Positions 16,409-25,043 of a stretch of DNA of 64,000 nucleotides are shown here, piece by piece. The translations under genes were made by a program, and so were the position numbers. Location of the stretch: the NCBI RefSeq assembly GCF_030160455.1, contig NZ_BSOJ01000009.1, positions 1 through 64,000 of the forward strand, read 5' to 3'. Positions within the stretch are counted from its first letter, which is position 1; each line of letters begins with the position of its first letter. The stretch comes from Limnobacter litoralis. GTDB lineage: Bacteria; Pseudomonadota; Gammaproteobacteria; Burkholderiales; Burkholderiaceae_B. The notes below the pieces were generated by a model. The model saw only the letters and a program-made list of their open reading frames with translations, was not told the DNA's origin and did no database searches.

Positions 16409-17803
16409 ATGAATGACATTCCCAATATGAACCAACCCGATTCCGACGTGGCCATGCTGAGAGTGCCCCCTCATTCCATGGAGGCGGAGCAATCGGTCAT
16501 CGGTGGCCTTCTGCTGGACAATCAGGCTTGGGACAGAATTGGTGATGTGATTCGTGCGGACGATTTTTATCGTTATGACCATCGGATCATTTTCGAACAC
16601 ATTGCCAAGCTGATCGATGGCTCGAAGCCCGCCGACGTCGTCACGGTGTATGAATCCCTGCAGTCATCAGGCAAAGCGGAAGACGTGGGTGGGCTGGCTT
16701 ATTTGAATACCTTGGCCACCAACACGCCCTCTGCCGCCAACATTCGCCGCTACTCCGAAATCGTCAGGGATCGTGCGGTGCTGAGGCGATTGATCACCAT
16801 CAGTGATGAAATTGCAACCAGCGCTTTGAATCCGCAAGGGCGCGACACCAAGGCCTTGCTTGACGAGGCTGAAAGCAAGATATTCAAAATCGCGGAAGAG
16901 GGATCAAGGGGCGCGGGTGGTTTTCAAGACCTTCAGCCTGTTCTTGGCAAGGTGGTGGAGCGCATTGACGAGCTGTACCACAGGGACAGCAACAGCGACA
17001 TTACTGGCATTTCTACGGGTTTTGTGGACCTCGATTCCAAAACGTCCGGATTGCAGCCCGGTGATCTGATCATTGTGGCGGGCCGCCCGTCGATGGGTAA
17101 GACCGCGTTCAGTTTGAACATTGGTGAGCATGTCGCGGTTGAAGAGGGTCATGCAGTGGCCGTGTTTTCCATGGAAATGGGGGCCACCCAGCTGGCCATG
17201 CGTTTGTTGGGTTCGGTCGGTCGGCTTGACCAGCATCGCCTGCGCACCGGGCGGCTGACGGATGAAGATTGGCCCAGACTGACTTACGCCGTGTCAAAAA
17301 TGCAGAATGCACAGCTGTTCATCGATGAAACCCCTGCGCTGTCCTCGATGGAGGTGCGCGCTCGATGCCGTCGTTTGGCACGCCAGTGTGGGCAGTTGGG
17401 GCTGGTGATTATCGACTATTTGCAGTTGATGGGGTCTTCTTCGCCCGGTGAAAACAGGGCCACTGAAATTTCCGAAATTTCACGGTCACTCAAGGGTTTG
17501 GCCAAGGAACTGAATTGCCCCGTGATTGCACTGTCGCAGCTGAACCGTTCCCTTGAACAACGACCCAACAAACGCCCTGTGATGAGCGACCTTCGCGAAT
17601 CCGGTGCCATTGAGCAGGACGCCGACGTGATTCTGTTCATCTATCGCGACGAGGTTTACAACCCCGACTCGCCAGACAAAGGCACCGCCGAAATTATTAT
17701 CGGCAAGCAACGTAACGGTCCAATTGGCACCGTTCGCGTGACCTTTCTTGGGCAATACACGAAATTTGAGAATTACGCAGGACCCCAGCCAGAGGGCGAG
17801 TAA
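16409..17803 (+). CDS. dnaB: Replicative DNA helicase
   Basis: Hexameric helicase of the replication fork, about 464 residues from the ATG at 16409. The N-terminal DnaG-interacting domain has PPHSMEAEQSVIGGLLLDN. The RecA-like domain has Walker A GRPSMGKTAF, Walker B LVIIDYLQLM and the arginine-finger region SDLRESGAIEQDADV. A longer frame adds 13 residues upstream that run through the terminator and are not expected to be translated. No intein or insertion is visible. Confidence 0.97.
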   Translation: MNDIPNMNQPDSDVAMLRVPPHSMEAEQSVIGGLLLDNQAWDRIGDVIRADDFYRYDHRIIFEHIAKLIDGSKPADVVTVYESLQSSGKAEDVGGLAYLNTLATNTPSAANIRRYSEIVRDRAVLRRLITISDEIATSALNPQGRDTKALLDEAESKIFKIAEEGSRGAGGFQDLQPVLGKVVERIDELYHRDSNSDITGISTGFVDLDSKTSGLQPGDLIIVAGRPSMGKTAFSLNIGEHVAVEEGHAVAVFSMEMGATQLAMRLLGSVGRLDQHRLRTGRLTDEDWPRLTYAVSKMQNAQLFIDETPALSSMEVRARCRRLARQCGQLGLVIIDYLQLMGSSSPGENRATEISEISRSLKGLAKELNCPVIALSQLNRSLEQRPNKRPVMSDLRESGAIEQDADVILFIYRDEVYNPDSPDKGTAEIIIGKQRNGPIGTVRVTFLGQYTKFENYAGPQPEGE

Positions 17804-17811
17804 ACGCCCTC
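17792..17811. terminator. Hairpin between convergent dnaB and phoH-like genes
   Basis: GAGGGCG (17792-17798) pairs with CGCCCTC (17805-17811) around the dnaB stop codon. T tracts are weak on both sides, so termination may be inefficient or factor-dependent. Confidence 0.45.
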
Positions 17812-17817
17812 ATGGCT

Positions 17818-19467
17818 TTATAGATTGTCGGACGCGTAATCGGCCAAGCGTGACCGCTCACCCCGCTGCAGCGTGATATGCCCCGCGTGTGGCCATCCTT
17901 TGAAGCGGTCAACAACATAGGTCAGTCCCGAAGAGCCCTCGGTAAGGTAGGGGGTGTCAATCTGGGCAAGGTTACCCAAACAAATGACCTTGGTGCCAGG
18001 CCCCGCACGCGTAATCAGGGTTTTCATCTGCTTCGGCGACAGGTTTTGAGCCTCATCGATGATCAGGAATTTGTTGATGAAGGTTCGGCCGCGCATGAAG
18101 TTCATCGACTTCACCCTGATCTTGGTGCGGATCAGGTCGTTCGTGGCGGCTCGGCCCCATTCTCCACTGGAAGGGTCTGGCTTGTTCAACACCTCCAGGT
18201 TGTCTTCAAATGCGCCCATCCACGGCGCCATTTTTTCTTCTTCCGTGCCCGGAAGGAAGCCGATGTCTTCACCGACCGGCACTGTTGCACGGGTCACGAT
18301 GATTTCAGAATACAGCTTGCTTTCAAGCACTTGTGAAAGACCTGCCGCCAGTGCCAGCAGGGTTTTACCCGTACCAGCCTGACCCAAAAGCGTGACGAAG
18401 TCGCATTCGGGATTCATCAGCAGGTTCAGGGCGAAGTTCTGCTCCCGATTTCGTGCCGTGATGCCCCACACCGCGTTTTTGCTGTGGCTGAAGTCCCGCA
18501 AGGTTTGCAGGGTTGCCGTTTTGCCATTGATTTCTTTGACCTGGGCAATCAGGGGCAGGCCAGCGTCGCAATACACGAACTGGTTGACCATGATTTCTTT
18601 GACGGCTGGGCCACTGATTTTGTAGAAAGTCGATCCCGCCTGCTGCCAACTCTCGATGCCTTTGCTGTTCTTTTCCCAGAAGTCAGCGGGCAATTCCTGA
18701 AAGCCGGAGTAGAGCAGATCACGATCTTCCAGCACCTGATCGTTGAAATAATCTTCGGCCAGCAGGCCCAAGGCACGCGCTTTGATGCGCATGTTGATGT
18801 CTTTGGACACCAGTGCCACTTCACGGTCAGGGTGTTGCTTTGCAAGCGCATACACCACACCCAGAATTTGATTGTCTGCCTTGCCCACCGGTAGGGTTTT
18901 AGGCAGATCGGCCTGCAACTCGGTGGTTTGCACCAGCAGTTTGCCCATGGCGTCGATGTTGCCCAGTCGGTTCAGGTTTACCCCTGCTTCAATGTCACCG
19001 ATGTTCTCCATCAGCGCATCCAGCGAACGGCTGACTTGCCGGGCGTGCCTTGCCACTTCAGACATGCCCTTTTTGTGATTGTCCAGCTCTTCAAGCGTGA
19101 TCAAAGGCAGGAACACATCGTGTTCTTCGAAGCGAAACAGGGAGGTTGGGTCGTGCATCAACACGTTGGTGTCGAGCACGAAAATCTTTTTACCCCCGTC
19201 CTTGACCTGGCGTTTTGCTCTTCTGACCGTCGTGCCCTGTTTCACCGAGGCAAGTCTCGGTCCTGGATTGACTGACTTCAAAACATTGGCCGGCGCTTCA
19301 CTGGTCGGTTTGAGCAGCGCCACATTGCTGCTTTCAGCGGCTTCAGGGGGAATGTCAACAACCCGTGATGCTGGCTTTTTTGTGCTTCGCTTGGCTTTTG
19401 GCGCTGCAATTGGAGGAATGTCTGTCAGAGTAGTGGCGAGTTTGTTCGGTTCTTTTGGCAGAGGCAT
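17818..19467 (-). CDS. PIN domain - PhoH ATPase fusion protein
   Basis: 549-residue cytoplasmic protein. Residues 1-90 are a disordered basic region. A PIN nuclease domain follows, starting at FVLDTNVLMHD (about 95-105), with LEELD and VALVSKD supplying further acidic residues. A C-terminal PhoH-type P-loop ATPase has Walker A GQAGTGKT and Walker B FLIIDEAQN. This is the YlaK/PhoH2 architecture; PhoH2 proteins of mycobacteria show RNA helicase and RNase activity. No antitoxin gene is adjacent. It follows bcp by 70 bp on the same strand. A Pho-regulation link is not implied by the name. Confidence 0.93.
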   Translation of the reverse strand: MPLPKEPNKLATTLTDIPPIAAPKAKRSTKKPASRVVDIPPEAAESSNVALLKPTSEAPANVLKSVNPGPRLASVKQGTTVRRAKRQVKDGGKKIFVLDTNVLMHDPTSLFRFEEHDVFLPLITLEELDNHKKGMSEVARHARQVSRSLDALMENIGDIEAGVNLNRLGNIDAMGKLLVQTTELQADLPKTLPVGKADNQILGVVYALAKQHPDREVALVSKDINMRIKARALGLLAEDYFNDQVLEDRDLLYSGFQELPADFWEKNSKGIESWQQAGSTFYKISGPAVKEIMVNQFVYCDAGLPLIAQVKEINGKTATLQTLRDFSHSKNAVWGITARNREQNFALNLLMNPECDFVTLLGQAGTGKTLLALAAGLSQVLESKLYSEIIVTRATVPVGEDIGFLPGTEEEKMAPWMGAFEDNLEVLNKPDPSSGEWGRAATNDLIRTKIRVKSMNFMRGRTFINKFLIIDEAQNLSPKQMKTLITRAGPGTKVICLGNLAQIDTPYLTEGSSGLTYVVDRFKGWPHAGHITLQRGERSRLADYASDNL

Positions 19468-19537
19468 GTGTCAACGAGTCGTTTCAAGGGAAGGCTTGTA
19501 AAAGCGGGGTCGTCACTCCCGCGTCGCTTTGCTTATA

Positions 19538-20005
19538 TTAGTCCTGAATTGTGGTGACAAAGTCAAGTACCGCCTGTGCGTGACCCGGTACCTTTACCCC
19601 GCGCCATTCTTGAACAAGAACACCTTTCCTGTTGATTACAAAGGTACTTCTTTCAACGCCGCGCACCTGTTTGCCGTACATGTTTTTCATTTTCATGACG
19701 TCGAAAAGCAGGCACAGCGCCTCGTCGGGGTCCGAAATCAATTCAAATGGGAAAGCCATTTTGGCTTTGAAGTTTTGGTGTGACTTCAGGGAATCTCTGG
19801 ACACCCCTACCACCACAGCCCCTGCCTTCGAAAACTGGTCGTGCAAATCACGGAAGTTTTCGCCTTCAGTGGTGCAACCAGGAGTGTTGTCTTTGGGGTA
19901 AAAGTAAATAACGACCACTTTGCCCTTGTGGGCGGTCAGATCAAATTCACCATGTGTGGCAGTCGCTTTGAACGGGCTTACTACTTTTCCGATTTCAACT
20001 GTCAT
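19538..20005 (-). CDS. bcp: Thiol peroxidase of the Bcp/PrxQ family
   Basis: 155-residue peroxiredoxin that reduces hydroperoxides. The peroxidatic Cys is in DNTPGCTTEG, with the family pattern YFYPKDNTPGC. The alpha2-helix resolving Cys of classical PrxQ, five residues on, is absent (CTTEGENF). Another Cys occurs only far downstream (ALCLLFD), so it probably acts as a 1-Cys or atypical enzyme. The TATACT-like element in the 72-bp gap upstream may give it its own promoter. PhoH-like gene follows. Confidence 0.95.
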   Translation of the reverse strand: MTVEIGKVVSPFKATATHGEFDLTAHKGKVVVIYFYPKDNTPGCTTEGENFRDLHDQFSKAGAVVVGVSRDSLKSHQNFKAKMAFPFELISDPDEALCLLFDVMKMKNMYGKQVRGVERSTFVINRKGVLVQEWRGVKVPGHAQAVLDFVTTIQD

Positions 20006-20077
20006 GGGCTTACTCCTCAGGTTTGATCAACTCGATTGAGTATAACCAAAGCTGCCTTGCAAAAAGCCCGGCAGGTC

Positions 20078-20449
20078 TTATGATCGCGCCAAAAGTGCCA
20101 CGCCAACCACGATTACGCCGATGGCAAGCCAGCGTTGAAGGCTCACGGTTTCACCCAGGAAATACTGGGCTGCGAAGGCATTTACGACGTAACCAATCGA
20201 CAGCATGGGGTAGGCCAAACTGACTTCAGTTCTGGACAAGGCCATCAGCCAGACCAGCAATGAAAACCCGTAACAAAACAGCCCCAGAATCATCGGCCAC
20301 TGCAAGAACAGCGCGGACATGGCACTCAGGCTGAGCGCGCTGGATGCTTCGATTACACCCACCTTGTTGGTGGCCATTTTCAGCAGAAACTGGGCGCAGG
20401 CATTCAGGCCAACACCGGTTAAAATCAAAGCAAGCGCGACAGGGGTCAT
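20078..20449 (-). CDS. Small DMT-superfamily membrane protein (ArnE/ArnF or EamA-like half)
   Basis: 123-residue inner membrane protein with four predicted helices, the size of SMR or ArnE/F proteins. Helix 1 (LALILTGVGLNACAQFLLK) lacks the membrane Glu of drug-proton antiporters such as EmrE, so multidrug export is unlikely. The pattern ends in WLAIGVIVVGVALLARS, as in lipid-carrier flippase subunits. It lies 12 bp behind the Mth938-like gene and is probably co-transcribed. Substrate unknown. Confidence 0.82.
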   Translation of the reverse strand: MTPVALALILTGVGLNACAQFLLKMATNKVGVIEASSALSLSAMSALFLQWPMILGLFCYGFSLLVWLMALSRTEVSLAYPMLSIGYVVNAFAAQYFLGETVSLQRWLAIGVIVVGVALLARS

Positions 20450-20461
20450 GGGGTCAGTTCT

Positions 20462-20836
20462 TCAGATCAGAATGGCGGCAACCACGTGGCGGCCTTCACC
20501 AACCAGAATGTTATAGGTGCGGCAGGCCGCCTGGGTGTCCATGTATTCAACCGGGCAGTTTTTTTGTGCAAAAAAGCGGCGAATGTCTGCGCTTGGAAAC
20601 ACCTGTTTCGCGCCGGTGCCGATAATCAGGACTTCGGTGTCTTCCGGCCTGGTGCTGTAGAGCCATTCGAACATCCCGGTGGAAAGGTCGAGAGAGGCAT
20701 TTTCCCACTGCGTGACCGGCAAATTGGTGCCGAAAACAACGCTGTGCGCGTGCTTTTTTCCGTTGATAACCACGCCTTCACTGTCGTAGCTTTGAACAAT
20801 GTGTTGGCCGTCGATGATTTCTGGTTGGAATTTCAT
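20462..20836 (-). CDS. Mth938-like (DUF498) domain protein
   Basis: 124-residue protein of the Mth938/NDUFAF3-like family. The core has IIGTGAKQVFPSADIRRFF, then VEYMDTQAACRTYNILVGEGRHVVAAIL, which is typical. Human NDUFAF3 of this family helps assemble respiratory complex I, but the bacterial role is not settled. First gene of a probable unit with the small membrane protein and bcp. The start codon ATG is separated from alaA by about 107 bp of divergent intergenic DNA. Confidence 0.88.
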   Translation of the reverse strand: MKFQPEIIDGQHIVQSYDSEGVVINGKKHAHSVVFGTNLPVTQWENASLDLSTGMFEWLYSTRPEDTEVLIIGTGAKQVFPSADIRRFFAQKNCPVEYMDTQAACRTYNILVGEGRHVVAAILI

Positions 20837-20943
20837 TGAAAACTCGTACTTCTATGGCCATTCTGCTTGGCAGAGTATGGCCGGAAAGGTTAAATTAACA
20901 GGCTTCGCTAATTGTTTAGCACAACCCCATTTTACAGGTCACT

Positions 20944-22170
20944 ATGAAGCCCATTCTCAAATCTGCCAAACTGGCCAACGTTTGTTATGACATTCGTGGA
21001 CCCGTGATGCAGCGAGCGCGTCAGCTCGAAGAGGAAGGGCATCGCATCCTGAAGCTTAACATCGGAAACCTGGCCCCTTTTGGTTTCGAAGCGCCCGATG
21101 AGGTTCGCCAGGACGTGATCAAGAATCTGGGTGAAGCGTCCGGCTACAGCGACAGCAAAGGCATGTTTGCTGCGCGCAAAGCCATTATGCATTATTGCCA
21201 GCAAAAGCAGATTCAGGGCGTCACGCTGGATGACATCATTGTTGGCAATGGCGTCAGCGAATTGATCGTCATGAGCATGCAGGGCCTGCTAAACAACGGT
21301 GATGAGGTGTTGTTGCCCGCGCCCGACTACCCTTTGTGGACCGCCGCGGTCAGCATCTCGGGTGGGCGACCACGTCATTATCTGTGTGACGAGCAATCGG
21401 ATTGGTACCCTGATCTGGATCACATGCGATCGCTCATCAACGAGAAGACCAAGGCAATGGTCATCATCAACCCGAATAACCCGACGGGCGCGCTCTATCC
21501 TGAATCGGTGCTGCGCGAGATTATTCAAATTGCGCGCGAACATCAGCTGATTATTTTTGCTGACGAAATTTACGACAAGGTGCTCTACGACGGCGCTGAG
21601 CACACGTCCATCGCTTCACTGGCCGATGACGTGCTGTTCATCACCATGAATGGTCTATCCAAGAACTACCGTGCCTGCGGTTATCGTGCGGGCTGGATGG
21701 TGATTTCCGGTGACAAGCGTCATGCCACAGATTACATCGACGGTCTCGGTATCATGGCCTCCATGCGTTTGTGTGCCAACGTACCGGGGCAGTTTGCCAT
21801 TCAGACATCGCTGGGTGGGTATCAAAGCATCAACGACTTGGTGGGCCCCAACGGTCGTTTGACTCGCCAACGCAATCTGGCCTACGACATGATGACCTCC
21901 ATTCCGGGGGTGAGTTGCGTCAAACCCAAGGCGGCCTTGTATCTGTTTCCAAAACTGGATGCCAAGCTTTATCCAATCGAAAATGACCAGAAATTCATTC
22001 TGGAATTGTTGGAAGCGCAGAAAGTCCTTGTGGTTCAGGGCACGGGCTTCAATTGGCCCACTCCGGATCATTTTCGGGTCGTTTTTCTACCTAACACCGA
22101 CGATTTGACCGATGCGATGGGTAGAATTGCACGATTCCTCGAAACCTACCGAAAAAAACACGCAAGCTGA
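20944..22170 (+). CDS. alaA: Pyridoxal-phosphate aminotransferase, AlaA-like
   Basis: 408-residue class I aminotransferase. The PLP lysine is in NGLSKNYRACGYRAGW, and NPNNPTGALY and IFADEIYDKVLYDG are standard PLP-site motifs. The N terminus (YDIRGPVMQRARQLEEEG) and overall pattern resemble E. coli AlaA (YfbQ), which makes alanine from pyruvate and glutamate. It lies 31 bp ahead of hom, in an operon with hom and thrC. That layout is common in betaproteobacteria and suggests a role in alanine or aspartate-family metabolism. Confidence 0.9.
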   Translation: MKPILKSAKLANVCYDIRGPVMQRARQLEEEGHRILKLNIGNLAPFGFEAPDEVRQDVIKNLGEASGYSDSKGMFAARKAIMHYCQQKQIQGVTLDDIIVGNGVSELIVMSMQGLLNNGDEVLLPAPDYPLWTAAVSISGGRPRHYLCDEQSDWYPDLDHMRSLINEKTKAMVIINPNNPTGALYPESVLREIIQIAREHQLIIFADEIYDKVLYDGAEHTSIASLADDVLFITMNGLSKNYRACGYRAGWMVISGDKRHATDYIDGLGIMASMRLCANVPGQFAIQTSLGGYQSINDLVGPNGRLTRQRNLAYDMMTSIPGVSCVKPKAALYLFPKLDAKLYPIENDQKFILELLEAQKVLVVQGTGFNWPTPDHFRVVFLPNTDDLTDAMGRIARFLETYRKKHAS

Positions 22171-22201
22171 ATTTGGCTTGTGCAATCAAGCAGATATTGA
22201 A

Positions 22202-23518
22202 ATGACCAAACCTTTGAAAGTAGCCCTGGTGGGCCTGGGTACCGTCGGTGGCGGTACTTTTTCCGTTTTGAAAGACAACGCGGCTGAAATTGAGAGGCGC
22301 GTTGGATTTCCAATCCAAATTGCCGTGGTGGCTGACCTCAATGCCGAACGTGCAAGGCAGGTGGCCGGCGAGGGCGTTGACATTTCAAGCGATGCGTTCG
22401 AGGTGGTGAACAGACCCGACGTGGATGTGGTGGTTGAGCTGATTGGCGGTTACACAGTGGCCAAGCAACTGGTCCTGGCGGCCATCGCCGCCGGCAAGCA
22501 TGTGGTCACAGCTAACAAGGCATTGCTGGCCGTGCATGGTGAAGAAATTTTTGCAGCAGCAGAAAAGAACCACGTGATGGTGGGCTTTGAAGCGGCAGTG
22601 GCTGGGGGAATTCCAATCATCAAGGCCATCAAGGAAGGATTGGCGGCCAACCAGATCGAATATGTGGCTGGCATCATCAATGGCACCTGCAACTTTATCC
22701 TTTCCGAGATGCGCGACAAAGGGCTGCCGTTTGCCGAGGTTCTCAGCCAGGCTCAGGCCTTGGGGTATGCTGAAGCAGACCCCACATTCGACATTGAAGG
22801 TGTTGACGCCGCCCACAAAATCACCTTGTTGAGTGCCTTGGCGTTCGGCATTCCCGTTCAGTTTGACAAAGCCTACATCGAGGGCATCACCAAGCTGACC
22901 AAGGAAGACATCGAGTTTGCAGAGCAGTTGGGTTACCGCGTTAAATTGCTGGGCATCACACGCCGAACCGACAAAGGGGTGGAGTTGCGCGTGCACCCAA
23001 CATTGATTCCGGCCAAACGCCTGATCGCCAACGTAGAAGGCGTGATGAATGCCGTACTGGTCAAGGCCAATGCGGTTGGCCCCACCTTGTACTACGGTGC
23101 GGGTGCCGGCAGTTTGCCCACCGCGTCTGCGGTCGTTGCTGACATTATCGAAATTGCGCGTGCCAGCCAGGTACCCTTGGAAAGCAGGGTTCCCGTCATG
23201 GCCTTCAAAACCTCCGGGGTCGATCAAAACGTGTGCATGCTGGGCATGAGCGAAGTCGTGACCGCCTTCTACCTCAGGCTGACTGTGGCAGACAAGCCGG
23301 GCGTGCTTGCTGACGTCACCCGCATTCTGGCCAACCAGAACATTTCCATCGAGGCGATGATCCAGCGTCAAGCGGAAGACGAGTCCGGTCAGGCAGACAT
23401 TGTGTTGTTGACTCACCGCTGTATTGAAGGCGACTTCAACGCTGCCATGGTTGAAATTGAGGCGCTGGACGCAGTGGTTGAACCCATGGTGCGTGTGCGA
23501 GTTGAGGATCTGAGCTGA
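22202..23518 (+). CDS. hom: Homoserine dehydrogenase
   Basis: 438-residue NAD(P)-dependent enzyme that reduces aspartate semialdehyde to homoserine. The cofactor motif GLGTVGGGTF is at the N terminus. The catalytic region has GIINGTCNFILSEM and GYAEADPTFDIEGVDAAHK. A C-terminal ACT domain (about 355-435, YLRLTVADKPGVLADVTRIL) should give threonine feedback control. The ATG at 22202 is chosen over an in-frame upstream start that would lie in the alaA gene. Its stop overlaps the thrC start by one base (TGATG). Confidence 0.97.
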   Translation: MTKPLKVALVGLGTVGGGTFSVLKDNAAEIERRVGFPIQIAVVADLNAERARQVAGEGVDISSDAFEVVNRPDVDVVVELIGGYTVAKQLVLAAIAAGKHVVTANKALLAVHGEEIFAAAEKNHVMVGFEAAVAGGIPIIKAIKEGLAANQIEYVAGIINGTCNFILSEMRDKGLPFAEVLSQAQALGYAEADPTFDIEGVDAAHKITLLSALAFGIPVQFDKAYIEGITKLTKEDIEFAEQLGYRVKLLGITRRTDKGVELRVHPTLIPAKRLIANVEGVMNAVLVKANAVGPTLYYGAGAGSLPTASAVVADIIEIARASQVPLESRVPVMAFKTSGVDQNVCMLGMSEVVTAFYLRLTVADKPGVLADVTRILANQNISIEAMIQRQAEDESGQADIVLLTHRCIEGDFNAAMVEIEALDAVVEPMVRVRVEDLS

Positions 23519-24933
23519 TGAAATACTTGAGTAGTCGTGGCGGCATGTCGCCGCAAGGCTTTTCTGAAATTTTGCTGGAAGGTCTCGCACCCGATGGCGG
23601 TCTGGCGGTGCCAGAGCAATATCCGCAGGTCAGTCACGCACAGTTGCAGGCCTGGAAAAATTTAAGCTACGCCGAGCTTGCCTTTGAGGTGCTGCGCAAC
23701 TTTGCAACAGACATTCCTGAAGCGGATCTCAAAGCACTGACTTCCAAGACCTACACCAAGGCGGTCTATGGCACGGACGAAATTACACCGCTTCGGCCCT
23801 TGTTCGATGGCATGCAGGTTTTGGAGCTGTCCAACGGACCCACCTTGGCGTTCAAAGACATGGCCATGCAGCTGCTGGGCAATCTGTTTGAGTATCAGCT
23901 TGCCCGGGTTGGTCAGGAGCTGAATATTCTTGGCGCCACATCCGGCGACACAGGGTCTGCGGCAGAGTACGCCATGCGAGGCAAAAAGGGTGTGCGTGTG
24001 TTCATGCTGAGCCCCGCCGGAAAAATGAGTGCATTTCAGCGCGCGCAAATGTACTCGCTTCAGGACCCGAATATTTTTAACGTGGCTGTTGAGGGGCTTT
24101 TCGACGACTGCCAGGACATGGTCAAGGCTGTTTCTGAAGATCTGGAATTCAAGTCCCGCTACAAAATCGGCACCGTGAATTCAATCAACTGGGGACGGAT
24201 TTCTGCCCAGGTGGTGTATTACTTCAAGTCCTACCTGAAAGCGGCCCCAACCATTGGTGACCCAGTGTCGTTTGCGGTGCCGTCGGGCAATTTCGGCAAC
24301 GTGCTGGCAGGCCACATCGCGCGTCAAATGGGACTTCCCATTCGTCGCCTTGTTGTTGCCACCAACGAAAACAATGTGCTGGACGAGTTTTTCCGCACCG
24401 GTGTTTACCGGCCACGGGCTTCGGCTGAAACCTACATCACCTCCAGCCCGTCCATGGACATTTCCAAGGCGTCAAATTTCGAGCGGTTTGTGTACGATTT
24501 GGTAGGTCGCGACCCCCAAGCATTGAAGGCGCTTTGGGACACTCTGAAACGAGACGGGCAATTCGATCTGTCCGGCGACGCCCGCTTCGCTGAAGTGGAG
24601 TCCCGTTACGGATTTGTGTCGGGGTCTTCCAGTCATGCCAATCGCTTGGAGACCATCCGGGAAGTGTATGAACGCACCGGCACCTTGATTGATACCCACA
24701 CGGCCGATGCAGTTAAAGTGGCCCGTCAATATGTCGAACCCGGCGTACCGATGGTCGTTCTGGAGACAGCGCTCGCAGTCAAATTTGCAGAAACCATCGA
24801 AGAGGCCACTGGGCAGATTCCGCCTGTTCCGGCCGCTTACGCAGGCATTGAAAAATTGCCGCAGCGCGTGGTTGGCATGAAGGCCAGCGTGGCAGAGATC
24901 AAGCAATTCATCGTTCAGAACACAGGCCTATAA
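23518..24933 (+). CDS. thrC: Threonine synthase
   Basis: 471-residue PLP enzyme that converts phosphohomoserine to threonine. The N terminus MKYLSSRGGMSPQGFSEILLEG is that of the long (fungal/gammaproteobacterial) class. The PLP lysine is in PTLAFKDMAMQLLGN, and the phosphate loop is GATSGDTGSA. Translation is coupled to hom. A strong terminator follows at 24941. No thrB gene is in the window. Confidence 0.97.
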   Translation: MKYLSSRGGMSPQGFSEILLEGLAPDGGLAVPEQYPQVSHAQLQAWKNLSYAELAFEVLRNFATDIPEADLKALTSKTYTKAVYGTDEITPLRPLFDGMQVLELSNGPTLAFKDMAMQLLGNLFEYQLARVGQELNILGATSGDTGSAAEYAMRGKKGVRVFMLSPAGKMSAFQRAQMYSLQDPNIFNVAVEGLFDDCQDMVKAVSEDLEFKSRYKIGTVNSINWGRISAQVVYYFKSYLKAAPTIGDPVSFAVPSGNFGNVLAGHIARQMGLPIRRLVVATNENNVLDEFFRTGVYRPRASAETYITSSPSMDISKASNFERFVYDLVGRDPQALKALWDTLKRDGQFDLSGDARFAEVESRYGFVSGSSSHANRLETIREVYERTGTLIDTHTADAVKVARQYVEPGVPMVVLETALAVKFAETIEEATGQIPPVPAAYAGIEKLPQRVVGMKASVAEIKQFIVQNTGL

Positions 24934-24940
24934 TTCTCCA

Positions 24941-24976
24941 AGCCCCGTCCGCAAGGCTTTGCGGGTGGGGTTTTCC
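24941..24976 (+). terminator. Intrinsic terminator behind thrC
   Basis: CCCC-GT-CCGCAA, loop GGCT, TTGCGG-GT-GGGG, then TTTT. A long, almost perfect stem. Confidence 0.9.
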
Positions 24977-25043
24977 TTGCTTGTCGGGGCGCGGGCTTTG
25001 TTGGACAATCAAGACAACTTAACCCCTAGCGTGTCGATTCAGC

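Noticed and set aside
20078-20449. Small multidrug resistance (EmrE-like) pump
   Set aside because: The membrane-embedded Glu of helix 1 needed for proton-drug exchange is missing; ArnE/F or EamA-like is a better fit.
22385-23590. 401-codon open frame opposite hom
   Set aside because: Antisense to a complete homoserine dehydrogenase; composition typical of a shadow frame.
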